Of a stretch of DNA of 64,000 bases, positions 34,200-45,996 are shown in pieces. This DNA is from Phyllostachys edulis (lineage: Eukaryota > Streptophyta > Magnoliopsida > Poales > Poaceae), in the NCBI GenBank assembly GCA_036346405.1, contig CM070548.1, positions 75,398,628 through 75,462,627 of the forward strand. The letters run 5' to 3'. The notes under the pieces were generated by a model. It was not told where the DNA came from. It saw only the letters and a list, made by a program, of their open reading frames with translations, and did no database searches. How positions within the stretch are numbered: position 1 is the first letter of the stretch; the number at the start of each line of letters is the position of its first letter. Both the position numbers and the translations under genes were made by a program.

Positions 34200-35300
34200 G
34201 TTGGTTTAATGTCTTCCAAGACCTCCCCAGAGGTCTTCACAACCACCCCAGAGCTTTTCCACGATCATCACAGGAGATCTTCGAGGTCCTCCTCGGGAGG
34301 ACTCGTGTGGACTCATCCGGGCCATTCAGGACCTCCCCTATCATCAATTTGGTCTATCCAAGACCTCCCCCAGGAGAACCAACGCGCATCAATCACAACC
34401 GTCCAGAAGAACTAACGCGCATCAATTGCGTTCGTCCAGGACCTCTCTAGGAGAACTAACGCGCATCAATCGCAACCGTCCAGGAGAACTAACGCGTATC
34501 AATCGTGTCCGTCCAGGACTTCTTCAGGAGAATCAACGAGCGTCAATCGTAACCATCCAGGACCTTCCCAGGATCAATCTGGACCATTCAGGACCTCCCC
34601 AGGAGCATCGACATGGATCTATCTGGACCGCTCAAGACCTCCCCATGAGCATCGACGTGGGTCTATCTAGACCGCTCAGGACCTCCCCATGAGCATCAAC
34701 GTGGCTCAATCTGGACCACCCAAGACCTCCCCCTGAAGCTATCTGGACCGTCCAGGACCTCCCTCTGTGAAGAGGTCTTTTGAGTACTATTCATCACAAG
34801 TGTTGTAACGAAGAGGTCTTCCGTTACTGTAGCGAGGAGGTCTTCACGCGTATTGTTCATCAAGTACTGTATCGAGGAGGTCTTCAGAGTACTATAGCGA
34901 AGAGGTCTTCAGAGTTACTGTAGCGAAGAGGTCTCATAGGTACTGTTCATCTAGTACTGTAGCAAGGAGGTGGTCTTGCAAAAGGACGTTCCTGGAGATT
35001 TACAAAGTTGACCCTAGAGATTTACAAAGACAACCCTGGAGATTTACAAAGACGACCCAAGAGGTCTTTGAGGAGGTCTTCCAGGACCTCCCAAGAGGTT
35101 TTTCAGGAGGTCTTTTAGGACCTCCCAGGACGTCTTCGCAGGACCTCCTAGGAGGTCTTTCAGGATGTTTTCCAGGACCACTCACGAGGTCTTTCAAAAC
35201 CTCTCAGGAGGTCTTTTACGAGGTCTTGCAGGACCACCCAGAGATCTTCATAGGACCACCCGGAGGTCTCCACAAGACCACCCTATTCATTCCAAATACT
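34200..35300. repeat. Short tandem repeats in solo LTR C (CCAGGACCTCCCC... family)
   Basis: Variable units of about 30-50 bp: GAGAACTAACGCGCATCAAT with CGTCCAGGACCTC (34370-34560), ACCTCCCCAGGAGCATCGAC (34590-34700), GAAGAGGTCTTC with TACTGTAGCG (34760-34970), and CAGGAGGTCTTCNAGGACC (35050-35290). Inverted, the first type resembles units of the array at 4860-7640. Confidence 0.82.
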
Positions 35301-35936
35301 GTATGCTAAGTGCTACGATGCTGTGAGTGGTCGTAGACTTGGTGGAAGTGGTCATAGACGTCATGGACGTCTTGGAGGTGGTCGTAAACTACTGGAACTA
35401 ATCGTAGACGTCTTGGACATCTTGGAGGTGGTCGTAGACCTACTGGAAGTGATTGCAGATTTTGTTGTGGTGGTCGTAGACTTCAAGGTTAATCTGGTTA
35501 GTGTTTATTGATGGTTGAAAGTGTGATATGCGTGTGTGTGAACTAATATTGGTCAAGTTGGAGAACTTGTGCCAGAAACATGTTCTTTGGTCTTTGCTTG
35601 TGCAGGTTGAGTGTGAAGACGATCATGGTCGATGACAAGGAGAACCCGGACTAGGATGGAGAAATCTGAGGTCTAGGAGGTCGAGGATGTCACGAGGTGG
35701 TCGGGCTTGCGCTGGAGCACGTGGAGATCAAAGGTGGTTGGATAATGCACAGAGAAGCTTCGGGAGGGTCTAGTCCTGAAGGCTTACGACGTGTGAGGAG
35801 ATATGGAAAGTGTATAATATCTGGAAGGTTTAGAGATATTGGAAAACCCGTGTTTGGAAGGGTTTCGGGCCCCTTGATTATCGGAAGAGATAGGTTGTCG
35901 TGTCCGTGTCGGTAAGGATACAAGTTAGTCTCTGCC

Positions 35937-35945
35937 TATAAAAGG
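35937..35945 (+). promoter_or_regulatory. TATA box of solo LTR C
   Basis: TATAAAAGG, a consensus plant TATA box, 325 bp before the LTR end. Confidence 0.7.
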
Positions 35946-36275
35946 AGGTAGAGGGGAAGTGTTTTCCCGGGGCTTTTACGGGGGCTTTGACACAGAGTTT
36001 TTGCAGTAGAGCTTGAGAGGGCTTTCGGTAAGAGCACTTTGTAGACAGAACGAGATTGAGAAATAAGAGATCTATTCAAGAAGTTCTTGTTCTTTTGTCT
36101 ACATGGTTCTCTGAGCTTTGTCAGGGTTCTCGAAGAGGTCCTGAAGAGGTCCTCGAAGAGATTCTCAAGGAGGTCGTGAGAAGGCTAGCGCTCGGGAAAA
36201 AGGTTGAATTTGTGAGCGAGAAATCGGTACAATCATTCACCCCCCTTTGATTGTGCTATACGATCCTACACCTTC

Positions 36276-39200
36276 TCTTGCTCAGCATAAGGGCCGAAAG
36301 GCTGAAGTGAATGTCGTTCTGGATAATCTCAGTTCTGAAGGGTATGTACCTAAGGCCTTTATGGTAAGTCCATCTATTGATTGGTGGATTGATACAGGTG
36401 CTACTAAACATATTTGTGTTGATCGATCATGTTTCTCTTCTTTTCACGGTGAAGGTGGTGGACCTGTCTTGATGGGGAACGGAGCCACTGCTACAGTACG
36501 TGGGATTGGACAGGTTTCCTTGAAGCTCACTTCAAGTAAACACTCATTCTGAGAGACGTGTTGTATGTGCCTACAATGACTCTCAACCTCATGAGTGGGT
36601 CTATGCTGTGTAGGCAAGGAATAAAGCTTGTTTTTTAGTCTAATAAGGTCGTGTTGACCAAATTTAGTACTTTTATGGGCAAAGGCTATGATAGCGGAGG
36701 CATGTTCCGCTTATCTATTATTGATTCAAATAATGTACACATTTTTTATGTTTCCCATTGCAATAAATTATATGATGTTTGGCATTCTCGTTTGTGTCAT
36801 GTTAACTTTGAAGCTATTGTGCGGTTAAGCAAAATAAGTTTAATTCCAAGCTATAATTATGAGAAAGGTTCAAAGTGTGAAGTGTGTGTGCAAGCTAAGC
36901 AACTCCAAAAACCTTTTCATAGCGTTGAAGGGCGAAGCACCTCTCCACTTGAGCTAATCCATTCTAATCTTTGTGAGATGAATGGAATACTTACTAAATG
37001 TGGCAAATGTTATTTTCTAACTCTCATAGATGATGCGACTAAGTATTGTTATATTTACTTACTTAAGTCGAAAGATGAAGCACTAGAACACTTTAAAATC
37101 ATTAAAGCCGAAGTGGAAAATCAACTAGAAAATAAAATTAAACGGTTAAGGTCGGACCGAGACAGTGAATACGTCTCTAATGAATTCTCTCAATTATGTG
37201 AAGAAAGTGGAATAATTCATGAAATTACTCCACCATACTCACCCCAATTGAATGGAATAGCCGAAAAAAAGAGCCAAACTCTTTGTGACTTGGTTAATGC
37301 CATGCTACAAAGTTTAGGTATGTCGTACTATTGGTGGGGTGAAGCAGTTCTCACAGGTAATTATGTCCTAAATAGGGTTCCACCTCGCAATCAGGAGGAA
37401 ACACCTTATGAAGGATGGAAAGGGAGAAAATCTAGCTTGTCACTTCTTCGAACTTGGGGATGTCTTGCAAAAGTGCATGTGCTGTTATCGAAGAAAAGAA
37501 AGCTTGGTTCTAAGACTGTTGATTGTGTCTTTCTAGGGTATGCTAAAAATAGCATGGCTTATAGATTTCTATCGGTCAAATCCGAGGTGAGTGACATCGC
37601 TACAAATGTAATGATGGAATCTCAGGATGTGACATTCTTTGAACATGTGTTTTCTATGAGACCAAATGAAGTCATTGACCCTAATGGTTCAAATGAACAC
37701 TTTATTCTTCCAAGTGTAGAAAACACCGCTCTAGAATTGGAGTTAAGGAGGAGTAAGAGACAGAGGACTAAAAAGTTTTTGGGCGATGACTATGTTACAT
37801 ATGTCATGGATGATGAACCACGAACCCTTTCAGAGGCATACGCATCCCCGGATGTGGATTACTGGAAGGAAGTAGTCCGTAGCGAGATGGATTCCATCGT
37901 AGCTAATGGAACATGGAAGGTTACGAACCTCCCATCTGGATACAAGCCAGTGGACTGCAAATGGATCTTTAAAAGGAAGCGTAGACCTGATGGTACTATA
38001 GAAAAGTACAAGGCCCGTTTAGTGGCTAAGGGTTTCACGCAAAAAGAGGGTGAAGATTATTTTGATACATACTCTCTTGTGGCTCGTTTACCATAATTCG
38101 GGTGCTTTTAGCACTAGCTACCGCATATAAACTCCAAGTACATCAAATAGATGTAAAGATTGCTTTCCTAAATGGAGAGTTGGACGAGGAGATTTATATG
38201 CAACAACCCGATGGTTTTGTGGTTGAAGGACAAGAGAAGAAAGTATGTCGATTGATTAAATCCTTGTATGGCATAAAGTAAGCTCCCAAGCAATGGCACG
38301 AGAAATTTGATAGTACAATGACCTCGGTCGACTTTTGTGTGAATGAAGCCGATAAATATGTCTACTATCGGTTTAGTGGGGGTGAAGGTGTCATTTTATG
38401 TCTTTACGTGGATGACATATTGCTTTTTGGGACCAACATGGATGCAATCAATAGAACGAAGTCTTTCCTCTCCCAGAACTTTGATATGAAAGATCTGAGT
38501 GAAGCTGATGTCATCTTAAACATCAAGCTTATAAAGGGTGAAAATGGGATTATCCTTTCACAATCCCATTATGTGGACAAGGTTCTAACCAGATTTGGAT
38601 TCATGGACTGTAAATCAATAGCCACACCCTATGATCCAAATGCTAAGCTTCATAAAAACACTGGACATGGAAAAGACCAACTTAAATATTCTTAAATTAT
38701 AGGATCCTTAATGTATCTAACTAGTGCAACGATACCTGACATCTCATATGCTGTAAGCAGATTGAGTCGTTATACGTCCAATCCAGGAGATGATCATTGG
38801 ATAGCACTTGAGAGGGTACTTAGGTACCTAAAGGGGACCTCTAACTTGGGAATTCATTATTCTGGCCATCCGACGGTCTTGGAAGGATTCAGTGACTCTA
38901 ACTGGATCAGTGACCCGGATGACATGAAGGCTACAAGTGGCTATGTATTCACTCTAGCAGTGGGGCTGTTTTGTGGAAGTCTTCTAAACAGACTATCCTT
39001 ACACGGTCCACTATGGAGGCTGAGCTGGTAGCTCTAGACTCAGCGGCTGTAGAGGCATAATGGATTAGAGAACTCCTTTCTGACCTACCTGTGCTGGAAA
39101 AGCCAATTCCAGCCGTTTTAGCCTTGCGTTAACCAAACCGTTCTGGTTAAGGTGAAGAGTAGGAAGGACAATATAAAGTCATCAAAACATATTAAAATGC

Positions 39201-39351
39201 GACTTAAGTCGGTAAGGCATGCCAGAGAAACGGATGTTATTACTGTAGAATACATCTAGTCTGAAAAAACTTGGCAGATCCTTTCACCAAAGGATTGGCA
39301 CGGAAGGCCATCCTTGCAGCATCAAAGGGAATGGGGCTTATACCCGTGTAA
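36276..39351 (+). pseudogene. Copia A pol: protease, integrase, RT, RNase H (broken)
   Basis: Domains in the order of Ty1/copia: protease (DWWIDTGATKHIC, about 36380-36420); pre-integrase (WHSRLCHVNF) and integrase (36780-37400) with the second Asp in RLRSDRD and the Glu in PQLNGIAEKK; the first catalytic position reads HSNLCEM, Asn in place of Asp (36966-36968). RT follows: KWIFKRKRRPDGTIEKYKAR, then YVDDILLFG (38405-38431). RNase H (SDSNWISDPDDMKATSGYVF) runs to the stop at 39351 (GMGLIPV). Breaks: frame loss near 36550 and 38090, stops near 38279, 38693 and 39058, more in 39120-39260. Not functional. Confidence 0.9.
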
Positions 39352-39876
39352 AGGCTCACATTGGTGGTAACCTATCCTAGTAGATCGGAGATCCCGTGAA
39401 CTAGGCTCTAGGACAACAAACTGTGTGGGATAATAGAGCACATCAAAAGGGTCCCATTAGCTGCAGTGCTCTAACTGTATGGGAGGTTGAGCAATAGCTC
39501 TTAATGAATTCGAGACCTATATGGTATTGGGAATCTTCCTACAGGATTCCCTGAAGAATTCACCTACTTGAGTATGATCGTGAGGTCGCGATCAAAGGAA
39601 GCAAAGGGTATAATTTCTTAAAGTACTCATGAGATAGATACGGGGGCATGACCGTAACATCCCAACCCGAGAGGGAAAAGGGCAAGCCGCCCAGTGCAGA
39701 ATGAAAAATCTCACACCAAAGCATTGGATCAAGACGTAGTCTTCCTTTGTCTATGCAGAGTCGTAGTCCTTGTTGCTAGACTTTGGGTTCAAACCCGCAA
39801 GGTACCTATCATCGAACAGCTGTATATTAAACAAATCTTTGAACTTCTTTTATCAAACTGATAAATTGGTGGGGAC
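39352..39876 (+). other. Copia A 3' untranslated stretch and polypurine tract
   Basis: Between the pol stop and the 3' LTR; no frame of note. It ends in GGTGGGGAC (39868-39876), the polypurine tract that precedes the LTR start TGTTGTATTTG. Confidence 0.7.
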
Positions 39877-41379
39877 TGTTGTATTTGAGGTCTTCCTTTT
39901 TGGTAATTTATCATTTGACAAAAGGAAAAGAAATGGAAAAAGGAAAAGGTGGTAGGGCCCAATTGTCATTGGGAGAGAGGGAGGTGAAGAGTCGGCGTCT
40001 TGGGCCTATCCTGGAAAGACAGGCTCAGTCCTGGGGGCTCTCTTCTGCCTAGCGATTCAGGTGGAGATGAGGGCGATTTTTTCTCTCTTCTCCTCTGCGT
40101 CGCAAGAGGAGATGGCAGCAATTATTTCGTGATTCGTTGGCCTCGGGGGACCGGTGCAGATCTCTTCTCCCCTCCTCCTTATAGGTAGTCCCTCTCCTCT
40201 TCTCAAATATACAAAAGGAGAATCCGATGAGTGAACCTCAAGTCTTTTTCAGTGATCCGATTGGATTCTCGATCTAAGGTTGGTGTGCGCTGCCGGTGGG
40301 TAATAGCATCGTCGGTAGTGTGGTTTTGCTCTTCTTCAACCCAGCATACCCGATTTATCTCTTGAACAAACATCCTAGTGATTGTGCTGTGAGATTTTTT
40401 CGGGTTCATCTGTGTTGTCTTTGAGCTCGACTAACTCCAGGTTGATTGGTTGAGGCTTGAGGTTGATTCGGTGTGGTTCCCTCTGGTCTGTTTTGATTTC
40501 TTGCTCTAAGGTGTTCTCGGCCAGTGCATCTCTTGGTGGATCTTGAGCGGCGTTAATCCGATCCCTCGGCTTTGTTCTTCGGTGGATTTCAAAATTCAAA
40601 GAAGGGCATTGTATCTCTAAATCCTCATCTTGTTGCGTGACTAAGCAAGGTGTTTGGTTTTCTAGGACGTCTTCCTAACGTGCCTTGCCTGTTATCTTAT
40701 TGGTGGTTTTGATTACCATCTGTGCGGTGAGTATTTCAGTATTCATCTTGTTATATATATATATATATATGAGATTATGAGTTGTGCTGATCTCAAATTC
40801 TGTATAAGGTTTGATTCTTGTACTGAGATATTGTAAAGTGAGATGCGTGGGCTAGTGAATTATGCTCAATGATGATAGTAGTCTATTTCTGAAATCTGTT
40901 AAGATGGCTAATTCGGTCTTGAGCTCTAAAGGAGTTGCTTACTACTGTCAATTTCTTTCTAGTGGGTTAGATACTTTCTATGGGTGATTATATTGATCAG
41001 TTTTATTAGCTATTTGTTGGTTCCTCTGTTGGCCGAGAGGCATCAAAACTGATCCTTGGATCTTTCTTTTACCTATGAGTTCATTAGTACTCTGTTACCG
41101 CTGGTTCCACTAGAGTAAAGGTTATAGTGTTGTGTTGATAATCCGCTGCATACAGAAAGTGATACTTGTGTCTTCTACTCATTAGATTGATTTTGTTAGT
41201 TCAGTAAAGCATTAAATTTAGAGCTCAAAGTCTGTCTTCTAGTTATCTTATCATTTTGTGAAGAGTTTAGACTATAGTGCTGAGATGGCAAAGATTGTAT
41301 CTTGTGCATCTCGCCTGTTGAGAGCAATAAACAATCTATCAAAACTGAGCAATATGTTATTTTCATATGGTTATTTATC

Positions 41380-43229
41380 TTTTTTTTTACGTAAGAAGGT
41401 AGAGGAATCTCTACCTTATGACTATTATATTCCAATGGAAGTCAAACAAGAGTTACAAGAGAAAGAAAAAAAGGGAAAGAGAAAAAGAAAGGAAAGAAGA
41501 GGGAATAAAGAAAATACAAATAGGAAAAGGAAAAGAAGAGAAAGAAAAGAAAGAAAGAAGAAAAAAGAAGAGGAAGAAAGAGGAATCAGAAAAGATGAGA
41601 AAAGTTACAATAAAAGTTGGCTCCACTGTCGAACACCATCTTGTTATTTGGGTTTCATTCGGTGTATCCAAAGGTTGATTATACTATGGATCTGGTGGTA
41701 CAGCAACGTCGCGTTATGATTGGAATGTTGAAAAACCCTGTTATCTCGTAATCCATAATGTATGAGCACAAGTCGCAAATGCAAATCGGCCAAATTTTAC
41801 AAAAGCCTTCGTCCCCAACTCTTGTAGTTTCTAGGAAATGTAGCATGTTCTGAGACGAGTTTGCTTCCCTTGTGAGACCTAATTTACTCCAAAGATTGTC
41901 TGCAGGCTTGCAACATAGTATAATGTGATCAATCGTTTCTATTTTAGGGCAGATATCGCAATGTGGGTCGTGAGTCCAATGTTTAACTGTCATCCTGTCT
42001 CTGGTGTTTAAACGTCCTCTGAAAGCTAGCCATAAGAAGATTCTAACGCTGTGAGGTATTGATCGATTCCAAGTGTAATCCATCACAGGCCATTTTTGAC
42101 CATGAAAAGACAAGGTTCTGTAGAATGCTAATGTAGTTGGGGTAGTCATGGTTGAAATGGATATCCTCTGATCCTGAATATCCAGTTGCAGTTGTTGGGT
42201 AGATAGGAAATCTCGTAGGACTAGGAGTTCTGAAGCAGCTTGTTGTGAAAGAACCGGTTGTAGTGAGATCACCCAATTGTTGTCCCTATGCTGCGATCAG
42301 ACGGTGCAGTTTGGGTGAGTTGCGAAAGCGAACAGGGTTGGTAGGCTGAGTTGAAATCTACCCATTAACGTCCATTTATCTTTCCAGAACGTGGAGTTTG
42401 CCCCATTGCCAATAATCACTTCTGTCAATTGTATTGTCACCTATATAACCACCAATATTGTTCTCCAGATTGCGGTGTCTCTCTAACGAGGGTGCAACGG
42501 AATGTCATTTTGAATATAGCGTGTCCTTATCCAATGGAAGCAAGGATCAGTATAATTGGACAATAGTTTTGCCGCAACTTTCATGAGTAAGGCTTAGTTA
42601 TGCAGTCTGAGGTTTCTAAGACCTAGTCCCCCCTGTTCTTTCGGTAAAGTGACAGTCGTCCATGCTACAAGGCAGTGGCCTCCATGCAGCTCTTTGTCGT
42701 CTCCACACCAAAGGAATGCTCTTCGAATTTTGTCCATAGCATCAATGGTACGGTCCAGCCACTTGATGCAGCTCATGTAGTACGTTGGTATGGTTGATAG
42801 CACTGCATTTATCATTGTCACTCTCCCTCCCCAAGACAGAAGGCCTGGGATCCATCCAGCCAGTTTTCTATCAACTTTGTCAATGATCAGTTGCAGTAGA
42901 CTGTGAGGAATCCTACTCGTGTTGAGCGGAAGGCCGAGATAGTTACATGGCAGATTACTGATGGGACATTGTAAGGTGTTAGCCGCTATATTGGTGTCTT
43001 CATTTGACATATGAATTGGTATTAGCGTGCTCTTATGATAATTGATCTTCAGATCTGAGAAACAAGCGAATGTGTCCAGTAATTCCTTTAAAGCCGTCAC
43101 TTGCTGTACAATACCTTTTAGCAAAATGAGAGTGTCGTCCGCATACTATAGGATTGGCATATTTCCTTGTACATCCAGTGGATGTGAAATTGCACCGTTG
43201 TGTAGAACATCCGTTACTAGAATGAAGAG
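41380..43229 (-). mobile_element. 5'-truncated L1-type LINE D with poly-A and target duplication
   Basis: Flanked by a 15-bp duplication ATATGGTTATTTATC (41365-41379) / ATATGGTTGTTTATC (43230-43244), with an oligo-T (poly-A of the minus strand) at 41380-41388. The equivalent place in the 5' LTR has a single copy, so insertion borders are certain. The 3' UTR on the minus strand is pyrimidine-rich (41455-41600). The 5' end is cut inside the RT domain. Confidence 0.92.
41679..43229 (-). pseudogene. LINE D ORF2 remnant: RT C-terminal part and zf-RVT domain
   Basis: The minus strand opens inside RT with LFILVTDVLHNGAIS and the catalytic YADDTLILLKG near 43145-43115, preceded by a TAG in place of a Gln codon. 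The next part (43124-42597) has the thumb-like region KINYHKSTLIPI, NYLGLPL, KLAGWIPGLLSWGGRVTMIN and AFLWCGDDKELHGGHCLVAW. Stops and frame changes follow; 42272-41682 holds the zf-RVT domain (SVRIFLWLAFRGRLNTRDRM, CDICPKIETIDHIILCC). Plant L1-clade features. Dead copy. Confidence 0.9.
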
Positions 43230-43403
43230 ATATGGTTGTTTATCTTATCTATTAAGCATTTTATCCTGGTTAATTAACCTGTCAGAATCTTCTGTTTATA
43301 TGTAATTTTGGTCAATTAGTTACAGCTGAAATTATGCTTTAGATATGATTAACTGTGCTGGAATTAATTCTGAATTTATGATTAAACTGCCATGTGTACA
43401 ACA

Positions 43404-43701
43404 ACAGTTCCATGGAGTATACGGCAAGGAAACAAATAAATCCTATACATTATTAGGAACTACAATCTCGGTTGAACCAAGTATATCTACTATTCCTTAT
43501 CTCTAGCAGATACTATTTTCAACAAGTTATTCTCATGACACCATTTTTCTCGATGGACACACACCGCCACAAACGATTACTTTTCACTTCGCAAGCTCTT
43601 CCATTTTTCAGATATACACACTGCAAAACGCAGCACAGCAAAGATTCAAAGAATAGTGAGAGGAAAATGAACAAGCAATCAGCCAAGAACCAACGCTCTG
43701 C
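43404..43701. other. 3' flank of the MYB gene
   Basis: Between copia A and the MYB stop codon. No gene; it should contain the MYB 3' UTR and polyadenylation signals on the minus strand. Confidence 0.5.
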
Positions 43702-44675
43702 CTAAATCTGGGACAGGCACTGCATGTCGCCGGCCTGCATGAACAATCTTAGCCAGAAGTCCATGTCGTCGTTGCTCGACGACGGCGGCGAAGCACAGTC
43801 AGTGCCGAAGGGGACGTCGCCGCTCTCCATCCCAGAACCGGAGCTGTCCACCGTAATTGCCAGCGTCTCCGACCAGAAGCTGTCGTCAATCTGGAAGTCC
43901 TCTTCGGAGGTGAAGCTGTCCGCGTTCTCAAATGACGAGGCCATCGAGTAGTCGGTGGTCGCCGACGTCGAGAGGGATTGCTCCGGCAACACCGGCACGG
44001 TGGTCGGGTCGTCGAGCGCACTCATAGCCTCAGGCTTCTTGGCTTTGCGCTTGGGCGCACTGATTGTTCCTTGCGCTTGCCCGGATGGCTTTGGCTCGAG
44101 CCGCTTCTTGAGGTGCGTGTGCCAGACGTTCTTGATCTCGTTGTCCGTTCTCCCCGGCAGCCTCGCGGCGATCTCGGACCATCTGAATCACACACAGAAG
44201 AGTTGTTTAATTAGTGTTCATGATCTTTCGTCAAAAATTATCACGGATAAGTAATTGACTGAGGAAATGTTTTATATTCTTCTTGCAAGAATCGGTTCCA
44301 CGACTGAATCAACTTGTGTGTGATTCAAACAAGAACCGGTCTGGCCGCTGCTCCACTGAAGCAGCCAGATTAAAATAGAACCCCTAGGCCAGATGATGGA
44401 ATTAACTAGTACCTGTTGCCGAGCAGGTCGTGGAGGTGGATGATGGCGTCCTCCTCCTCCCTGGTGAAGTTGCCGCGCTTGATGTCCGGGCGCAGGTAGT
44501 TGATCCACCGGAGGCGGCAGCTCTTGCCGCAGCGCAGCAGGCCGGCCTGCTTGGGCAGCGCGCGCCAGTTGCTGTGCCCGTGCCGCTCGATGTGGGCGAC
44601 CAGGATCCTGTCCTCCTCCGCCGTCCAGGGACCCCTCTTGAGCCCCATCTTCTCGCAGCACGGAGCCCTCCCCAT
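43702..44675 (-). CDS. R2R3-MYB transcription factor, MYB4/MYB30/MYB15 type (subgroup 2)
   Basis: Nuclear DNA-binding regulator; relatives act in cold and drought response and phenylpropanoid control. Two exons on the minus strand: 44675-44413 and 44182-43702, GT/AG borders, the intron splitting an Arg codon of R3. Product 247 aa. R2 (13-64) has Trp at 17, 37 and 57; R3 (66-115) has Phe70, Trp89 and Trp108. Start MGRAPCCEKMGLKRGPWTAE and LRRWINYLRPDIKRGNF-like core are those of subgroup 2. The C-terminal part has the subgroup 2 motif IDDSFWSETL (186-195) and ends MQCLSQI. No bHLH-binding signature in R3. I chose the ATG of MGRAPCC over an in-frame upstream ATG at 44744. Intact, so presumably functional; closest in my memory to rice MYB4, but C-terminal differences mean it may be a paralogue. 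Confidence 0.95.
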
Positions 44676-44890
44676 TATTGCTGACTTGCTAATAACTTCT
44701 CTTCTTCCGTTCGTTTCCTCTTCTCCGCTGGCGAAGCCGCTCACGCTTGCTCGCTCTCCTGAGTGTTGTGTGTGCGACAGATGGATTGTTCGATCGGTGT
44801 TGACGCTTTGGGCGAGGGAGTTGGCTGCGCTTGCTCGGTCGGGCTCGGCGGAGAGTGCGGCTGATGCTTGTGGATTGCGAGGGCGTTGGG

Positions 44891-44898
44891 CTATTTAT
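44891..44898 (-). promoter_or_regulatory. TATA box of the MYB gene
   Basis: ATAAATAG on the minus strand, about 215 bp upstream of the start codon. It lies in GC-rich DNA where such a match is unlikely by chance. Confidence 0.6.
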
Positions 44899-44999
44899 GC
44901 TCGGTGTGCGCTACAGCAAGCGCTTCCCCCACACGTGGTCAATTCCGCGAGCTTCCGCGAAGGGACGCTACAACGCAAGCCTGACGAAACGAAGAGGAA

Positions 45000-45935
45000 T
45001 AGCTGCCTTCGTTCCAACTCGCTTCTTTTTTTTATTGGTTAGATGCTGTCCGTGTTGTTTGTTTCGTTGTTTATTGGCATTGCTCGGTCTGTTTCTACTT
45101 TAGTTTGTAGGGTGACGCATGGGTGCACCCTCCTGCATCGGTTTAAAGGTGTACTAGAAGATGACCCGCGCCACCTTTAAAGTAGAAGATGACCCGTGCC
45201 ATTATGGCACGGGCACGGACGTTCGCAGCACACCAGCCTCGCAACGCGTTTGAGGAAAAGGCGAGCGAGCACGGCAAACACGCAACACGTGTCTAGACCG
45301 GCACAAAGATCGAGGAGAACCCAAGCGCACGAACCAACGGACCAACAAAGCGATGTGGCCGAACGGGCAGGGCTCATCTAGTCATGTGCACACGTGGAAG
45401 GACCCGGAAGGACACAGCGAGATCGGGCGACACCAACGGCCATAGATCGAGGAGAACGTGGGAGGGGCGCAGCGCAGCGGACGTGGCTCATGCGCGAAAG
45501 CGTGGAGGCACGCGCGACAATGGGCCCATGACAGATACGCGGCACAAGAGCGGAAGCTTCGAGCGCATGAAGCGTAAGGCGCGGATCGGGCGAGGCTGTG
45601 GGGCGAGGCGATCGAGCGGCTAGGTTTTTTTCGGCGATGTGGCCAAGGCGAATGAGCGCGAATCTCTCTGGCTATTAAATTAGGTAATGTGTATGGGGTC
45701 TATGGGATGAGGATGAGTGTGTTTCTGATTGCATGGTTCTCTCATAAAGAAGGGTAATAGTAATAGGTAGACGTCCCATCATATCGTACTCTCTCTCTCT
45801 CTTACTTTTTCTATTCACTTCACTCTCATGAGATGTTTATAGCCACTCATTCATCATCTTACTTTGCTATTCACTCCACTTTCCCCAGCTTGCTCTATCC
45901 ACCCACTCCTCATCCACCGAGAGAATTCATTTAAA
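45000..45935. other. MYB upstream flank and unassigned DNA
   Basis: MYB promoter-proximal DNA passes into GC-rich sequence (45180-45620) with overlapping frames and no recognised domain, then CT-rich DNA (45785-45910). A small duplication GTAGAAGATGACCCG(C/T)GCC is seen near 45150-45200, with a short hairpin (GTGCCATTATGGCAC, 45197-45211). Confidence 0.4.
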
Positions 45936-45996
45936 TTGATTTGCTCCGATCGGTGGTCGCCGATCTTGGGCTCGAATGGTGCCACCGCCGTCCCTC

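Larger units (their letters stand above)
34083..36270 (+). mobile_element. Solo LTR C (2188 bp) at the gag/pol junction of copia A
   Basis: Starts TGTGAGACC, ends CGATCCTACA and is bounded by the perfect 5-bp duplication CCTTC (34078-34082 and 36271-36275). It has a TATA box (35937) and, near the end, ATTCACCCCCC then CCTACA, the signature of the LTRs of elements B and G, so it belongs to that lineage. The 5' half (34200-35300) is made of AGGTCCT / CCAGGACCTCC-type repeats. No internal region is present, so it arose by LTR-LTR recombination. Confidence 0.87.
39877..43403 (+). mobile_element. Copia A 3' LTR, split by LINE D
   Basis: TGTTGTATTTGAGG...TACAACA with the match to the 5' LTR from 40516 on. 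Without the LINE it is about 1.68 kb. Contains ACAAAAGGAG-type leader sequence, a (TA)n tract at 40745-40770 where the other copy took element B, and ends next to ACAGT (43404-43408). Confidence 0.87.

Noticed and set aside
41258..41719. 153-aa frame rich in Lys, Arg and Glu
   Set aside because: It crosses from the copia LTR into the homopurine 3' end of the antisense LINE; an artefact of the purine tract.
43749..44214. Frames overlapping the MYB second exon on both strands
   Set aside because: Shadows of the MYB coding sequence, which is far better supported by conserved domain and splice sites.
44430..45042. Plus-strand frames of 84 and 180 codons over MYB exon 1 and promoter
   Set aside because: They are antisense to the conserved R2R3 repeats and promoter; no similarity recognised.
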